DNA of 53,003 nucleotides from Mycobacteriales bacterium (GTDB lineage: Bacteria; Actinomycetota; Actinomycetes; Mycobacteriales; SCTD01), in the NCBI GenBank assembly GCA_030697205.1, contig JAUYQP010000018.1, positions 1 through 53,003 of the forward strand, written 5' to 3'. Below the pieces are notes generated by a model, which saw only the letters and a list, made by a program, of their open reading frames with translations, was not told the DNA's origin and searched no databases. Both the position numbers and the translations under genes were made by a program. Positions 16,330 through 25,108 of the stretch are shown here, one piece after another (position 1 is the first letter of the stretch; the number at the start of each line of letters is the position of its first letter).

Positions 16330-16841
16330 CGGGTGCGCACCAGCGGCAGCACGGCCAGGACGAGGTACGCCGTGACGGCCAGCGCGGCCGTCGAGCTGAC
16401 GAGCGCGACGGACAGCGCCTGCTGCGCCCCCGCCGCCAGCGCGGCCGACAGCGCGAGCGCACCGGTCACCGCGGCGTGGGTGCGGGTCGGTGGGGTGTCG
16501 GCCTTGCCGAAGCAGCCGCAGCTCGCGAGGACCCCGCCCTTGGCGAGCGCCAGCAGCACGAACGCGGTGAAGCCGGCATAGGACAGCGCGACCCCCGCGG
16601 CCACGGCGGCGCCGAGGGTGCCGGCTGTCGCAGTCGTGCCGGTGGCGGTCGTCACCGTGATCAGGGCGGCGATCCCGAGGGCGGTCTCGGCGGCGGCGGC
16701 GAGGCGAACGGCGCTACCCGGGACGGGGGCCCCGACGCTCTTCAGGGCGCGGACGAGGGGCTTCGGGTCGAGGACCTTCTGGGCGCCCGCGAGCACCAGC
16801 AGCAGGGCCGCGGCGAGGTAGGGGCCGACCAGGACGTCCAC
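16326..16841 (-). CDS. MauE/DoxX-like membrane protein, 171 aa
   Basis: Four to five membrane helices begin right at the N terminus (VGPYLAAALLLVLAGAQKVL). Between helices lies the signature SCGCFGK of MauE-family proteins, a vicinal Cys motif thought to exchange electrons with MauD. GTG 16841 is chosen because longer readings add a hydrophilic stretch before the first helix; a weak GAGGT stands about 11 bases upstream. It is the first gene of the leftward six-gene operon. Confidence 0.8.
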   Translation of the reverse strand: MDVLVGPYLAAALLLVLAGAQKVLDPKPLVRALKSVGAPVPGSAVRLAAAAETALGIAALITVTTATGTTATAGTLGAAVAAGVALSYAGFTAFVLLALAKGGVLASCGCFGKADTPPTRTHAAVTGALALSAALAAGAQQALSVALVSSTAALAVTAYLVLAVLPLVRTR

Positions 16842-17246
16842 CTCGTCGACGCTACCTCGCGCGCCTGTCCCCAGCAGCCTGACCCGCCCGCCACACCTGC
16901 CCACCGGCGCCCTGTGCCGCACGACTCGCCCTCAGCCTGCGGCGCGCCCCACCGCACGCCACACCTGCCCACCGGCCGCCTTGCTGCACTGCACGCCATC
17001 AGCGTGCAGTGAGCACGCACGCGCGCCGCTTGCCGAGGGTGTGCAGTGCACGCAGGGGCCGTGCAGTGCAGCAAGGCGCGCGCGGCAAGCCCTCAGCGTG
17101 CACTGAACACGCATGCTCGCCGATGGCCGGGCGTGTGCAGTGCTCGCAAGGGCCGTGCAGTGCAGCAAGGCGCGCGGCAGGGCTGCGTCGACGTCAGCGG
17201 ACCTCGGACGGCGCTCGGGTCAGCGGACCCTGGACGGGCAGTCGGG
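16842..17246 (-). promoter_or_regulatory. Long intergenic region upstream of the Mau-like operon
   Basis: No gene is supported. It should contain the promoter of the MauE-first operon at 16842-16930 and the end region of selD. Most of it is taken by the repeats at 16979-17180. At 17193-17260 the motif GTCAGCGGACC recurs three times at spacings of about 25-30 bp, the last copy inside the end of selD. Confidence 0.45.
16979..17180 (+). repeat. Two ~90-bp direct repeat units with an inverted fragment, GTGCAGTGCA-rich
   Basis: Units at 17001-17088 and 17095-17180 align well. Both start AGCGTGCA and end in CCGTGCAGTGCAGCAAGG followed by CGCGCG. A fragment in opposite orientation (GCCTTGCTGCACTGCACG) lies at 16979-16997, so the array can fold into hairpins. 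No open frame of quality covers it. Confidence 0.7.
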
Positions 17247-18215
17247 TCAGCGGACCTCGAGGACCGAGCCGCGGCGGGGGACGAGCTCGCCGATGACGGG
17301 GTGACCGGGCAGCTCACCGACGACGAGCAGACCGCCCGAGGTCTGGGCGTCGGCCAGCAGGAGGAGCTCGTCCTCGTCGTACGACGTGGTGAGCTCGGAC
17401 CGCACCCAGTCGAGGTTGCGGCGCGAGCCGCCCGGGACGAATCCGGCGGCGAAGGACGCGCGCGCGCCGTCGAGGTAGGGCACGGCGGCGGCGTCGACCA
17501 CGGCCGTGACGCCGCTCGCGCGGGCGAGTTTGAAGAGGTGGCCGAGCAGCCCGAAGCCGGTCACGTCGGTTGCCGCCCGGACGCCCGCGAGCAGCGCGGC
17601 CGCGGACGCGTCCCGGTTGAGCGCGGCCATCGACTCCACCGCGTGGGCGAAGACCTCGCCGGTCTGCTTGTGGCGGTTGTTGAGCACGCCGACGCCGAGC
17701 GGCTTGGTGAGCGTGAGCGGCAGGCCCGGGGCACCGGCGTCGTTGCGCAGCAGCCGGTCCGGGTGGGCGGTGCCGGTGACGGCCATGCCGTAGACGGGCT
17801 CGGGGCCGTCGATGGTGTGACCGCCGGCGACAGCGCAGCCGGCGAGGCGCGCGACGTCGAGGCCCCCGCGCAGGACCTCGCCGAGGACCTCCATCGGCAG
17901 GTCCGCCCGCGGCCAGGCCACGAGGTTCACCGCGACGAGCGGTCGGCCGCCCATCGCGTAGACGTCGGACAGGGCGTTGGCTGCGGCGATGCGGCCCCAG
18001 TCGTAGGGGTCGTCGAGCACCGGTGTGAAGAAGTCGGCGGTGCTGACCACGGCGGTGGTCGCGTCGAGCCGGACCACCGCCGCGTCGTCACCGTCGTCGA
18101 GCCCGACCAGTACGTCACCGCCGGCGAGGTCGAGGCCCCGGACCAGTGACTCGAGCTCACCGGGCGGCACCTTGCAGGCACAGCCGCCCCCTGCGGCGTA
18201 CTGCGTGAGCCTCAT
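17247..18215 (-). CDS. selD: Selenide, water dikinase SelD
   Basis: SelD makes selenophosphate from selenide and ATP, the Se donor for SelA. The N terminus LTQYAAGGGCACKVPP aligns with the catalytic loop of E. coli SelD, so the active-site residue is Cys (not Sec) and the essential Lys is present. Other motifs are DDAAVVRL, STADFFTPVLDDPYDWGRIAAANALSD, NLVAWP, GGHTIDG and TDVTGFGLLGHL. Length 322 aa is normal. Its ATG lies within the stop of the upstream nucleotidyltransferase gene, so expression is coupled to the XRE-nucleotidyltransferase pair, an unusual arrangement for a sel gene. Confidence 0.95.
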   Translation of the reverse strand: MRLTQYAAGGGCACKVPPGELESLVRGLDLAGGDVLVGLDDGDDAAVVRLDATTAVVSTADFFTPVLDDPYDWGRIAAANALSDVYAMGGRPLVAVNLVAWPRADLPMEVLGEVLRGGLDVARLAGCAVAGGHTIDGPEPVYGMAVTGTAHPDRLLRNDAGAPGLPLTLTKPLGVGVLNNRHKQTGEVFAHAVESMAALNRDASAAALLAGVRAATDVTGFGLLGHLFKLARASGVTAVVDAAAVPYLDGARASFAAGFVPGGSRRNLDWVRSELTTSYDEDELLLLADAQTSGGLLVVGELPGHPVIGELVPRRGSVLEVR

Positions 18216-18706
18216 GGGTTGCGCCGCTGCTCGTCGAGCAGCTTGCGCAGGACAGGAAGGGCGCGGTGGTCCTTGTCGCGGTTGGCGGCGTCCTTGCTCC
18301 GGATGATGTCCGCGAGGGAGGCCAGGAGCACGGGGCTGCCACCGAGAACGATGGTGATCGCATCCTGTCGGAGGTCCTCGAAGCCGTCGGTCCCGCTGGG
18401 GCGGAAGCTGATGTCGAGGTCACCGTGCTTGGTGCTGAGGTTCCAGAACACCGAGCCAGCGAGGCTGGTGGCGTCATGGGCGAAGGGCAGCGACTCGTCG
18501 TCGCCGTTGCGGATCCTCGCCTCGAGCGAACGCAGGCAGGCCGACAGCCGAGTGAGGTTGTCGTGATCGGGGTCCGGCACGACGTCGACGTCACGGGTGA
18601 GCAGCGGGGACCCGTGCACGACTGCGGCAAACCCGCCGATGAGGATGAAGGCCACGTCGTGCTCGGTGAGGGACCGCAGAATCGCCGGTCCGTCGAAGTC
18701 AGGCAC
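18212..18706 (-). CDS. Nucleotidyltransferase-fold protein in the Sec locus, 164 aa
   Basis: The fold signature is FILIGGFAAVVHGSPLLTRDVDVV: the Gly-Gly start and the Asp-x-Asp pair at about residues 20-45. Near the end DIIRSKDAANRDKDHRALPVLRKLL matches the conserved K-x-x-A-x-R-x-K-D motif of AbiEii/DUF6036-like proteins. GTG 18706 is preferred, giving an 8-bp overlap with the upstream XRE gene. The stop overlaps the selD start. It probably forms a toxin-antitoxin-like pair with the XRE protein and is a distant counterpart of 6351-6878. Confidence 0.78.
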   Translation of the reverse strand: MPDFDGPAILRSLTEHDVAFILIGGFAAVVHGSPLLTRDVDVVPDPDHDNLTRLSACLRSLEARIRNGDDESLPFAHDATSLAGSVFWNLSTKHGDLDISFRPSGTDGFEDLRQDAITIVLGGSPVLLASLADIIRSKDAANRDKDHRALPVLRKLLDEQRRNP

Positions 18707-19022
18707 CGATCGTCTCCCGGTAGGCCGCACGCAGCTGCTCGGCGAAGGCCAGTCCCGCGGAGTTCTGCGCGACGCGCTCGTCCGGCGTGAGCTGGAGCAA
18801 GTCGCGAGCCTGCGCCCAGTCGCTGGAGTCATGAGCTTCGAGGTGGACGAGCAGGTCGAGGTCGCAGGCGCGGATCAGCTCGACGACCCGGTCGAAGCTC
18901 GGCTGCGAGCGCCCAGCCTCGATCCGGGCGATCGCGGGCTGGGTGCTGCCGACCCGGCCGGCCAGCTCGGCCTGCGTGAGGCCGGCGCGCTTGCGGGCTT
19001 CGCGGACCAGCTCGGGACCCAT
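18699..19022 (-). CDS. XRE-family regulator next to tRNA-Sec, 107 aa
   Basis: Residues 1-60 are an HTH_XRE (VREARKRAGLTQAELAGRVGSTQPAIARIEAG); the rest is helical. ATG 19022 is chosen because longer readings translate the tRNA-Sec gene. It is divergent from tRNA-Sec, with 36 bp between them that hold the dyad ATACC-N6-GGTAT, the likely operator. It probably represses its own operon, which includes the nucleotidyltransferase and, by overlap, selD. Confidence 0.82.
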   Translation of the reverse strand: MGPELVREARKRAGLTQAELAGRVGSTQPAIARIEAGRSQPSFDRVVELIRACDLDLLVHLEAHDSSDWAQARDLLQLTPDERVAQNSAGLAFAEQLRAAYRETIGA

Positions 19023-19031
19023 ACGACCAGC

Positions 19032-19047
19032 ATACCGCTTCTGGTAT
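19032..19047 (+). promoter_or_regulatory. Operator-like dyad ATACC-N6-GGTAT between the XRE gene and tRNA-Sec
   Basis: A perfect 5-bp dyad with a 6-bp centre lies in the 36-bp divergent spacer. TATACG just inside it (19045-19050) can act as a -10 box for tRNA-Sec, so binding could influence both directions. Confidence 0.5.
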
Positions 19048-19058
19048 ACGGTGGCCGC

Positions 19059-19154
19059 GGAGGCGTAAGGGTGCCTGGTGGCCCTCCCGGTCTTCAACAC
19101 CGGTGTGGTCGAGGACCTCGGCCAGGCGGGTTCGATTCCCGTCCGCCTCCGCCA
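19059..19154 (+). tRNA. selC: tRNA-Sec (anticodon TCA)
   Basis: Acceptor GGAGGCG pairs with CGCCTCC, followed by G and an encoded CCA. The D arm is long (AGGG...CCCT). The anticodon stem CCGGT/ACCGG has the loop CTTCAAC (TCA), and there is a large variable arm and the T loop TTCGATT. This is the selC design: oversized D and variable arms, 96 nt with CCA. The eighth acceptor pair usual in bacterial tRNA-Sec is not clearly formed. Together with selA, selB and selD it completes the Sec system. Confidence 0.93.
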
Positions 19155-19220
19155 GCAGGTGCGACCGCCGTGGGCGGCGACACCCTCAGGCAACCCGACC
19201 GCTCCTCAGCAGCCGGGTGG

Positions 19221-20504
<1,284 letters not shown>

Positions 20505-20592
20505 GCGTTCCTCCTCGACAGGGCGGGTCTCGCCCACCCCCATCCTGCCAGCGCCCGCGCCCGGCCGCGCAGGGGTCACCGTTGCCGCGGGG

Positions 20593-21991
20593 TCAGGCTC
20601 GGCGGCGACGCAGCGCGACAGCGGTCCCGAGCAGGAGTACGCCGAGGAAGGCCGGCAGCGCACCGAGCCCGGTCGACGGCAGCGCGCCCGGGGAGGCCGC
20701 GGCCGCCGGCGGGGCGGCAGGCACGGGCGGAGCGGCGGGGACCGGCGCGGCGAGCTGGGCGCGCTCCACCGGGAGCCGGAGCAGGTTGGGCGCCTCGGTC
20801 GAATCGGTGATCGTGACCGGCCCTCCGACGCCGAGCCCCTTGTAGGTGGCGTCGTTGGCGGCGAGCACGACGCGCAGGCTGTGCCCGGTGTCGAAGCGGT
20901 GCACGATGCCGGGCAGCGTGACGTCGACCGGCTTGGTCACGTCCGGGACCCGCACCGCACTGACCTGGTCGCGCACCAGCGTGGCCGTGCCGTCGGGGCC
21001 CACGTCGTAGAGCCGGGCGAACAGCATCAGCTTGCCCTGCGGCTGCACTGACTGGACCGCGGCGACCTGGGGCGCGCTGAAGTGCAGGGTGAGCTCGGGG
21101 ACGCCGGCGACGTCGACGGGCGCGGTGAGCGGCGCGCTCGTCCACGCCGCGGTGGTGCCGGGCGCGTCGACCGGGCCGGCGACGCCGGAGGTGACGAGGT
21201 GTCGCGCAGGTCGGCCGTGCCGGGCTCGAGCGTGCCGGTGTCGAGCTCGCCCGCGACCGGGGTGCCGGCGGTGTGGCCCCAGGACTGCCAGAGCATCCGG
21301 ACCTCGTTGCCCTGCGCCGTCAGCTGGTCGTAGGTCGCGACCGCCTCGTGGATGTTGAACAGCGAGTCGGCCTGCCCCTGCGACAGCAGCACCGGGATCT
21401 TGACCTTGTCGATGTAGTACCCGGTCGAGACCTGCTTGATGTGGTCGATCGTCGACTGCGACGGAGAGCCGAGCGTGGCCTGCTCGACGTAGGCCTGGCA
21501 GACCCACGGCGTGTAGCCGCCGCAGTAGGTCGGGTCCTCGAGCGGCGGCGTGCTGCCGAGGACGGGGGCCGCGACGCCGAGGCCGAAGAACAGCGAATGC
21601 CAGCCGAGCTTCCACACCCCGGGCGTGTCACCGATGACCGGGGGGCCCGGACAGCGCGTTGTTGGGCGAGGGAGTAGCCGAGGTCGTTCCAGGTGTAGAC
21701 CGGCGCGATGGCGTCGAGGCACGGCTCGACCGAGGCGACCGCGAACTGGATCTGCCCGCCGTTGGTCGACAGCACCGCGCGTGGAGCGGGGCTGGCCGGG
21801 GTGACCCCGGCAGGGACGCGCAGGTCGCCGACGACGGTGCAGGTGAGCTCGTCGGCAGGGCTGGTCGTGACCTGGAACTCCAGCGCGATGGTCTCGAAGG
21901 CCAGCGGTGCCGCGGAGGCGGGAGCGGCCTGGCCCGGCACCACGAGGGCCGCGGCGGCGAGCAGGAGGGGGAGGGCGAGGGGCAGGCGCAC
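20593..21991 (-). pseudogene. Degenerate S15/CocE-type hydrolase with LPxTG cell-wall anchor
   Basis: Reading from GTG 21991: a signal peptide (LPLALPLLLAAAALVVPG...ASAA), then an N-terminal X-Pro-dipeptidyl-peptidase-like domain. The text jumps from AVLSTNG straight to GGQIQFAVAS, so the roughly 90 residues with the catalytic Ser region (normally GGSYGGQ) are lost. Frameshifts follow near 21665, in the C6 run at about 21645, and near 21195. The C-terminal jelly-roll (DVTKPVDVTLPGIVHRFDTGHSLRVVLAAND) is intact and ends with the sorting signal LPSTG, a hydrophobic helix and RRRR. Homopolymer errors could explain the frameshifts but not the missing core. Confidence 0.8.
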
Positions 21992-22059
21992 GAGGGGCTC
22001 CGCTGCTGGGGGGATGTGTTGCAGGAGTGCTTCGACGAGATGAGCCCCGTGACTCCCTG

Positions 22060-22093
22060 TTGACACCTACTAGAACGCGTTACAGTTTTGCGC
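22060..22093 (+). promoter_or_regulatory. Promoter with KstR-like operator before the MFS gene
   Basis: TTGACA at 22060-22065 is a good -35 box. It is followed by TAGAACGCGTTACA at 22071-22084, which fits the published KstR motif TnnAACnnGTTnnA exactly and overlaps the likely -10 region. The same 14-mer recurs at 23931-23944. A TetR-type repressor of the KstR kind would block transcription here. Confidence 0.65.
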
Positions 22094-23521
22094 ATGGCCC
22101 GCGACGTCGACCCCTTCATCTGGCGCGTCGGAGTCGTCACTGTCCTCGGCTCGGTCATGTCGGTGCTCGACACGACGATCGTCAACGTCGCGCTGGAGCC
22201 GCTCGCCGGCGAGCTCGACGCGACCAAGAGCGGCATCTCCTGGGTCGTCACGGCCTACCTGCTCGCCATCGCCGCGGTCACCCCCGTGACCGGCTGGGCC
22301 GCCCGCCGGCTCGGGACCCGCAGGCTCTACCTCGCCTCGCTCGTGCTCTTCTCCGCCGGGTCGCTGCTGTGCGGGCTCGCCTGGTCGCTGGAGTCGCTCG
22401 TCGTCGCACGCGTCCTGCAGGGCCTCGGCGGGGGGCTGCTGCTGCCCGTCGGCCAGATGATCGTCGTGCGCGCCGCGGGCCGCGAGCACCTCGGCCGGGT
22501 GATGGGCGTGCTCGCCGTCCCGACCGTGCTCGCCCCCGTCTTCGGCCCGACGCTCGGCGGGCTGCTGCTCGAGACCGTGAGCTGGCGGGCGATCTTCCTC
22601 ATCAACCTGCCGATCGGCGCCGCCGCGATCGTCGCGGCGCTGCGGATCCTGCCGCGCGATGCCGCCGCCACCCCCGGTTCGGCTGGGTACCGGCTCGACG
22701 TCGTCGGCCTGCTGCTCGCACCGACCGGATTGGCGCTCGTCACCTTCGGGCTCTCGGAATCCGCCGCCGATCCGGCGCTGCTCCGGCCCGCTGTCGTGGG
22801 CCCGGTGGTCGTCGGGCTGCTGCTCGTCGCGGCCTTCACGAGGCACGCCCTGCACGCGGAGCACCCGCTGCTCGAGCTGCGGCTGTTCTCCGACGGCGTC
22901 TACTCCGCGGCCGCGCTGGCCGGGCTGGTCGGCAGCATGGTCAGCCTCGGCGGGCTCATCCTCATGCCGTTCTACTTCCAGGACATCCGCGGCGAGTCCG
23001 CGCTGGCGACCGGGATGCTCATGGCGCCCACCGCGGTCGGCGTCGTCCTCGTGCTCCGCCGCGCCGGGGTCTGGGCCGACCGCTGGGGTGGCGGCCACGT
23101 CGCCCTCGTCGGCACCGGCATCCTCGCCGTCGGCACCGTGCCCTTCCTGTGGCTGGACGCCTCCTCGTCCTACCCCCTGCTGCTCGCCGGGATGGTCGTG
23201 CGCGGCATCGGCGTCGGGCTCGCGGGGATGCCACTGACGCAGGCAGCGATGGTCGGCCTGCGTCCCGAGCGCATCCCGGACGCGAGCGCCCAGCTCAACG
23301 TCGTGCAGCGGGTCGGTGGGTCCCTGGGCACCGCGCTGTTCGTCGTCGTGCTGCAGCGCCGGCTGGCCGACGGCGAGGGCGCGCTGGCCTACGGCGACGC
23401 CTTCGCCTGGGTGCTTGCGACGACGGTGCTCTCCGCCGTCCCCGTCGCGGTCCTGGTGCGCCGCGAGCGGCAACGACGCCGGGCCCCCGTGCCGGTCGCC
23501 CCGACGAAGGCGGTTGTCTGA
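22094..23521 (+). CDS. MFS drug/proton antiporter, EmrB/QacA (DHA2) type, 475 aa
   Basis: Fourteen hydrophobic segments fit the DHA2 family. Signatures are SVLDTTIVNVALEPLAG in TM1, WVVTAYLLAIAAVTPVTGWAARRLGTRR in the TM2-3 loop, RVLQGLGGGLLLPVGQ in TM4, and GPTLGGLLLETVSWRAIFLINLPIG in motif C. ATG 22094 is preferred to a TTG two codons earlier. The next gene starts 4 bp after the stop, so exporter and thioesterase are probably one unit under the KstR-like operator. It likely exports a lipophilic or steroid-like compound; the substrate is inferred only. Confidence 0.88.
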   Translation: MARDVDPFIWRVGVVTVLGSVMSVLDTTIVNVALEPLAGELDATKSGISWVVTAYLLAIAAVTPVTGWAARRLGTRRLYLASLVLFSAGSLLCGLAWSLESLVVARVLQGLGGGLLLPVGQMIVVRAAGREHLGRVMGVLAVPTVLAPVFGPTLGGLLLETVSWRAIFLINLPIGAAAIVAALRILPRDAAATPGSAGYRLDVVGLLLAPTGLALVTFGLSESAADPALLRPAVVGPVVVGLLLVAAFTRHALHAEHPLLELRLFSDGVYSAAALAGLVGSMVSLGGLILMPFYFQDIRGESALATGMLMAPTAVGVVLVLRRAGVWADRWGGGHVALVGTGILAVGTVPFLWLDASSSYPLLLAGMVVRGIGVGLAGMPLTQAAMVGLRPERIPDASAQLNVVQRVGGSLGTALFVVVLQRRLADGEGALAYGDAFAWVLATTVLSAVPVAVLVRRERQRRRAPVPVAPTKAVV

Positions 23522-23525
23522 GGGG

Positions 23526-23933
23526 GTGTTCACCCACCACAGCACCGTCGGCCCGGACGACCTCGGCACCCTTGCCGCCGAGGTCGACCCCACCGCACCG
23601 GGCACCGGCCACCACCTCAACTTCGACCAGATCCTGCGCCGCTGCGGCCACGCCTGGATGGCGTTCCTCGCCGAGACCGGGGAGTTCGGGAGCGGCGTCA
23701 TCTGCCCGCGGGTCGAGGTCGACTACCACCGCGAGATCGGCGTCGGCCCCTTCGCCGTCGACGTCACGGTCGTCTCCGTGGGGCGCACGTCGTTCCGGCT
23801 GCGGCTCGACGTGCGCGCCGACGGCGAGCTCGCTGCGTCGGCGCAGGCCGTCCTGGTCTGCTTCGACTACCCCACCCGCTCGCCGCTGCCACTGACCGCG
23901 GCCCAGCGGGCAAGCCTCGAGGTGCATCACTAG
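23526..23933 (+). CDS. Hotdog-fold acyl-CoA thioesterase, 135 aa
   Basis: The pattern HHLNFDQILRRCGHAWMAFL, then GVICPRVEVDYHREIGVGPFAVDVTVVSVGRTSFRLRL and VLVCFDYPTRSPLPL, is that of the 4-hydroxybenzoyl-CoA thioesterase/YbgC hotdog family. The usual catalytic Asp position is taken by NFDQ. It hydrolyses an acyl-CoA in the cytosol. GTG 23526 sits behind GAGGGG at short distance. Its stop codon lies inside the second KstR-like operator. Confidence 0.82.
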   Translation: MFTHHSTVGPDDLGTLAAEVDPTAPGTGHHLNFDQILRRCGHAWMAFLAETGEFGSGVICPRVEVDYHREIGVGPFAVDVTVVSVGRTSFRLRLDVRADGELAASAQAVLVCFDYPTRSPLPLTAAQRASLEVHH

Positions 23934-23944
23934 AACGCGTTACA
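23931..23944 (+). promoter_or_regulatory. KstR-like operator before the SDR gene
   Basis: TAGAACGCGTTACA, identical to 22071-22084 and part of a longer shared block (CTAGAACGCGTTACAGTT), ends 9 bp before the GTG of the SDR. The thioesterase stop TAG is its first three bases. It fits TnnAACnnGTTnnA. Confidence 0.65.
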
Positions 23945-23953
23945 GTTCCCGGC

Positions 23954-24772
23954 GTGACGACGATCCCGCAGCGCTACGTCGGAAAGACCGCCTTCATCAC
24001 CGGAGCCGCCCGCGGCCAGGGCCGGGCCCACGCGGTGCGGCTCGCCCAGGAGGGCGCCGACGTCGCGGTCCTCGACGTCTGCCGGACCTTCGCGAGCACC
24101 GGCTACGACGGACCCACCGAGGCCGACCTCGCCGAGACCGTGGCCCTGGTCGAGGCCGAGGGCCGCAAGGCGGTGTCCTTCGTCGCCGACACCCGTGACT
24201 TCGACGCCGTGCAGGCCGCGGTCGACGAGACCGTCGCGACGCTCGGCGGTCTCGACGTCGTCATCGCCAACGCCGGCATCTGCGTCGGCTCCCGCTTCGT
24301 CGACATCAGCCTGGAGCAGTGGAAGGAGGTCGTCGGCGTCAACCTCGACGGCACGTTCCACACCCTCAAGGCGACGATCCCGGTGCTCATCGAGCAGGGC
24401 CGCGGCGGTGCGGTCGTCGTGGTGTCGAGCGTCGCGGGCCTGCGTGGACTGCCCTTCCTCGGTGACTACGTCGCGAGCAAGCACGCCATCACCGGTCTCG
24501 CCCGCACCGTCGCCAACGAGGTCGCCCAGCACCGCATCCGCGTCAACACGATCCACCCCGCGTCGGTCCCGACCGGCATGACGACCCCCGAGCTCTTCCC
24601 GCTCGTGATCGAGGACGCCCAGACCCTCGGGCCCATCTTCATGAACGCCCTGCCGGCGAGCTACACCAAGGCCGAGGACATCGCCGCCGCGGTGGCATGG
24701 CTGTGCTCCGACGAGGCCGCCAACGTCACCGGTGTCGCGCTGCCCCTCGACATGGGCACGCTGATCCGCTGA
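23954..24772 (+). CDS. Mycofactocin-type SDR-family oxidoreductase, 272 aa
   Basis: Classical SDR. The NAD-binding start is YVGKTAFITGAARGQGRAHAVRLAQEGADVAVLD, followed by NAGI, the catalytic Ser in VVVSSVAG and Y-x-x-x-K in DYVASKHA. The GARGQGR-HA start, the insertion after AVLDVCR, and the end WLCSDEAANVTGVALPLDMG match the mycofactocin-coupled SDR group, which holds NAD(H) tightly and passes electrons to mycofactocin. Substrate is probably a steroid or other alcohol, in keeping with the KstR-like operator. The last codons fall in an 8-bp tandem repeat. Confidence 0.88.
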   Translation: MTTIPQRYVGKTAFITGAARGQGRAHAVRLAQEGADVAVLDVCRTFASTGYDGPTEADLAETVALVEAEGRKAVSFVADTRDFDAVQAAVDETVATLGGLDVVIANAGICVGSRFVDISLEQWKEVVGVNLDGTFHTLKATIPVLIEQGRGGAVVVVSSVAGLRGLPFLGDYVASKHAITGLARTVANEVAQHRIRVNTIHPASVPTGMTTPELFPLVIEDAQTLGPIFMNALPASYTKAEDIAAAVAWLCSDEAANVTGVALPLDMGTLIR

Positions 24773-24791
24773 TCCGCTGATCCGCTGATCC
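24760..24791 (+). repeat. Four tandem GCTGATCC units at the SDR stop codon
   Basis: Four perfect 8-bp copies run from 24760 to 24791. The SDR stop TGA (24770-24772) lies in the second. Because the unit is not a multiple of three, a copy-number change would alter the SDR C terminus and the tail of the reverse-strand LPxTG fragment. Confidence 0.85.
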
Positions 24792-25107
24792 GCCGACGAC
24801 GCAGCGCCGCGGCCCCGGGCAGCGTCACCGCAGCGAGCAGCGGGAGTACGACGGGAAGGCCGGTCGCCGGGAGCGCGGGCACGGGCGGCGCCACGACCGG
24901 CCCGCTCACGGGTGCCATCGTACCCCTCGGCCGGTGGGTGCGGAAGCTCACCACCTGCTGGAAGGTCGGCCGGTTCTGCCAGTCGATCGGGAGCACCCCG
25001 ACCAGGCGTTGCTCATGCCGCCCTTGCGCAGGCCCAGGTCGAGCCGGCCGAAGGGCCCGTCGAGCACGCCGTAGTCGGCGCGGTCGGCATCCGTCGACGG
25101 GACCGGC
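24792..25107 (-). pseudogene. C-terminal fragment of an LPxTG surface protein
   Basis: Leftward from about 25107 the translation reads TPVPSTDADRADYGVLDGPF and then, after a frameshift near 25010, VLPIDWQNRPTFQQVVSFRT. It then runs through a Pro linker to LPATG, a hydrophobic helix and RRRR. This is a complete sortase signal on a protein whose main body is missing. No start is present and the gene upstream is a separate GAF protein, so it is a remnant. Confidence 0.6.
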
Positions 25108-25108
25108 G

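Noticed and set aside
16979-17180. CRISPR array
   Set aside because: Only two units, unit length about 90 bp, no short regular spacers and no cas genes.
9900-18215. A selenoprotein gene inside the sel region
   Set aside because: The MauD-like and SelD active sites use Cys, and no frame with an in-phase TGA continuing into a recognisable family was noticed.
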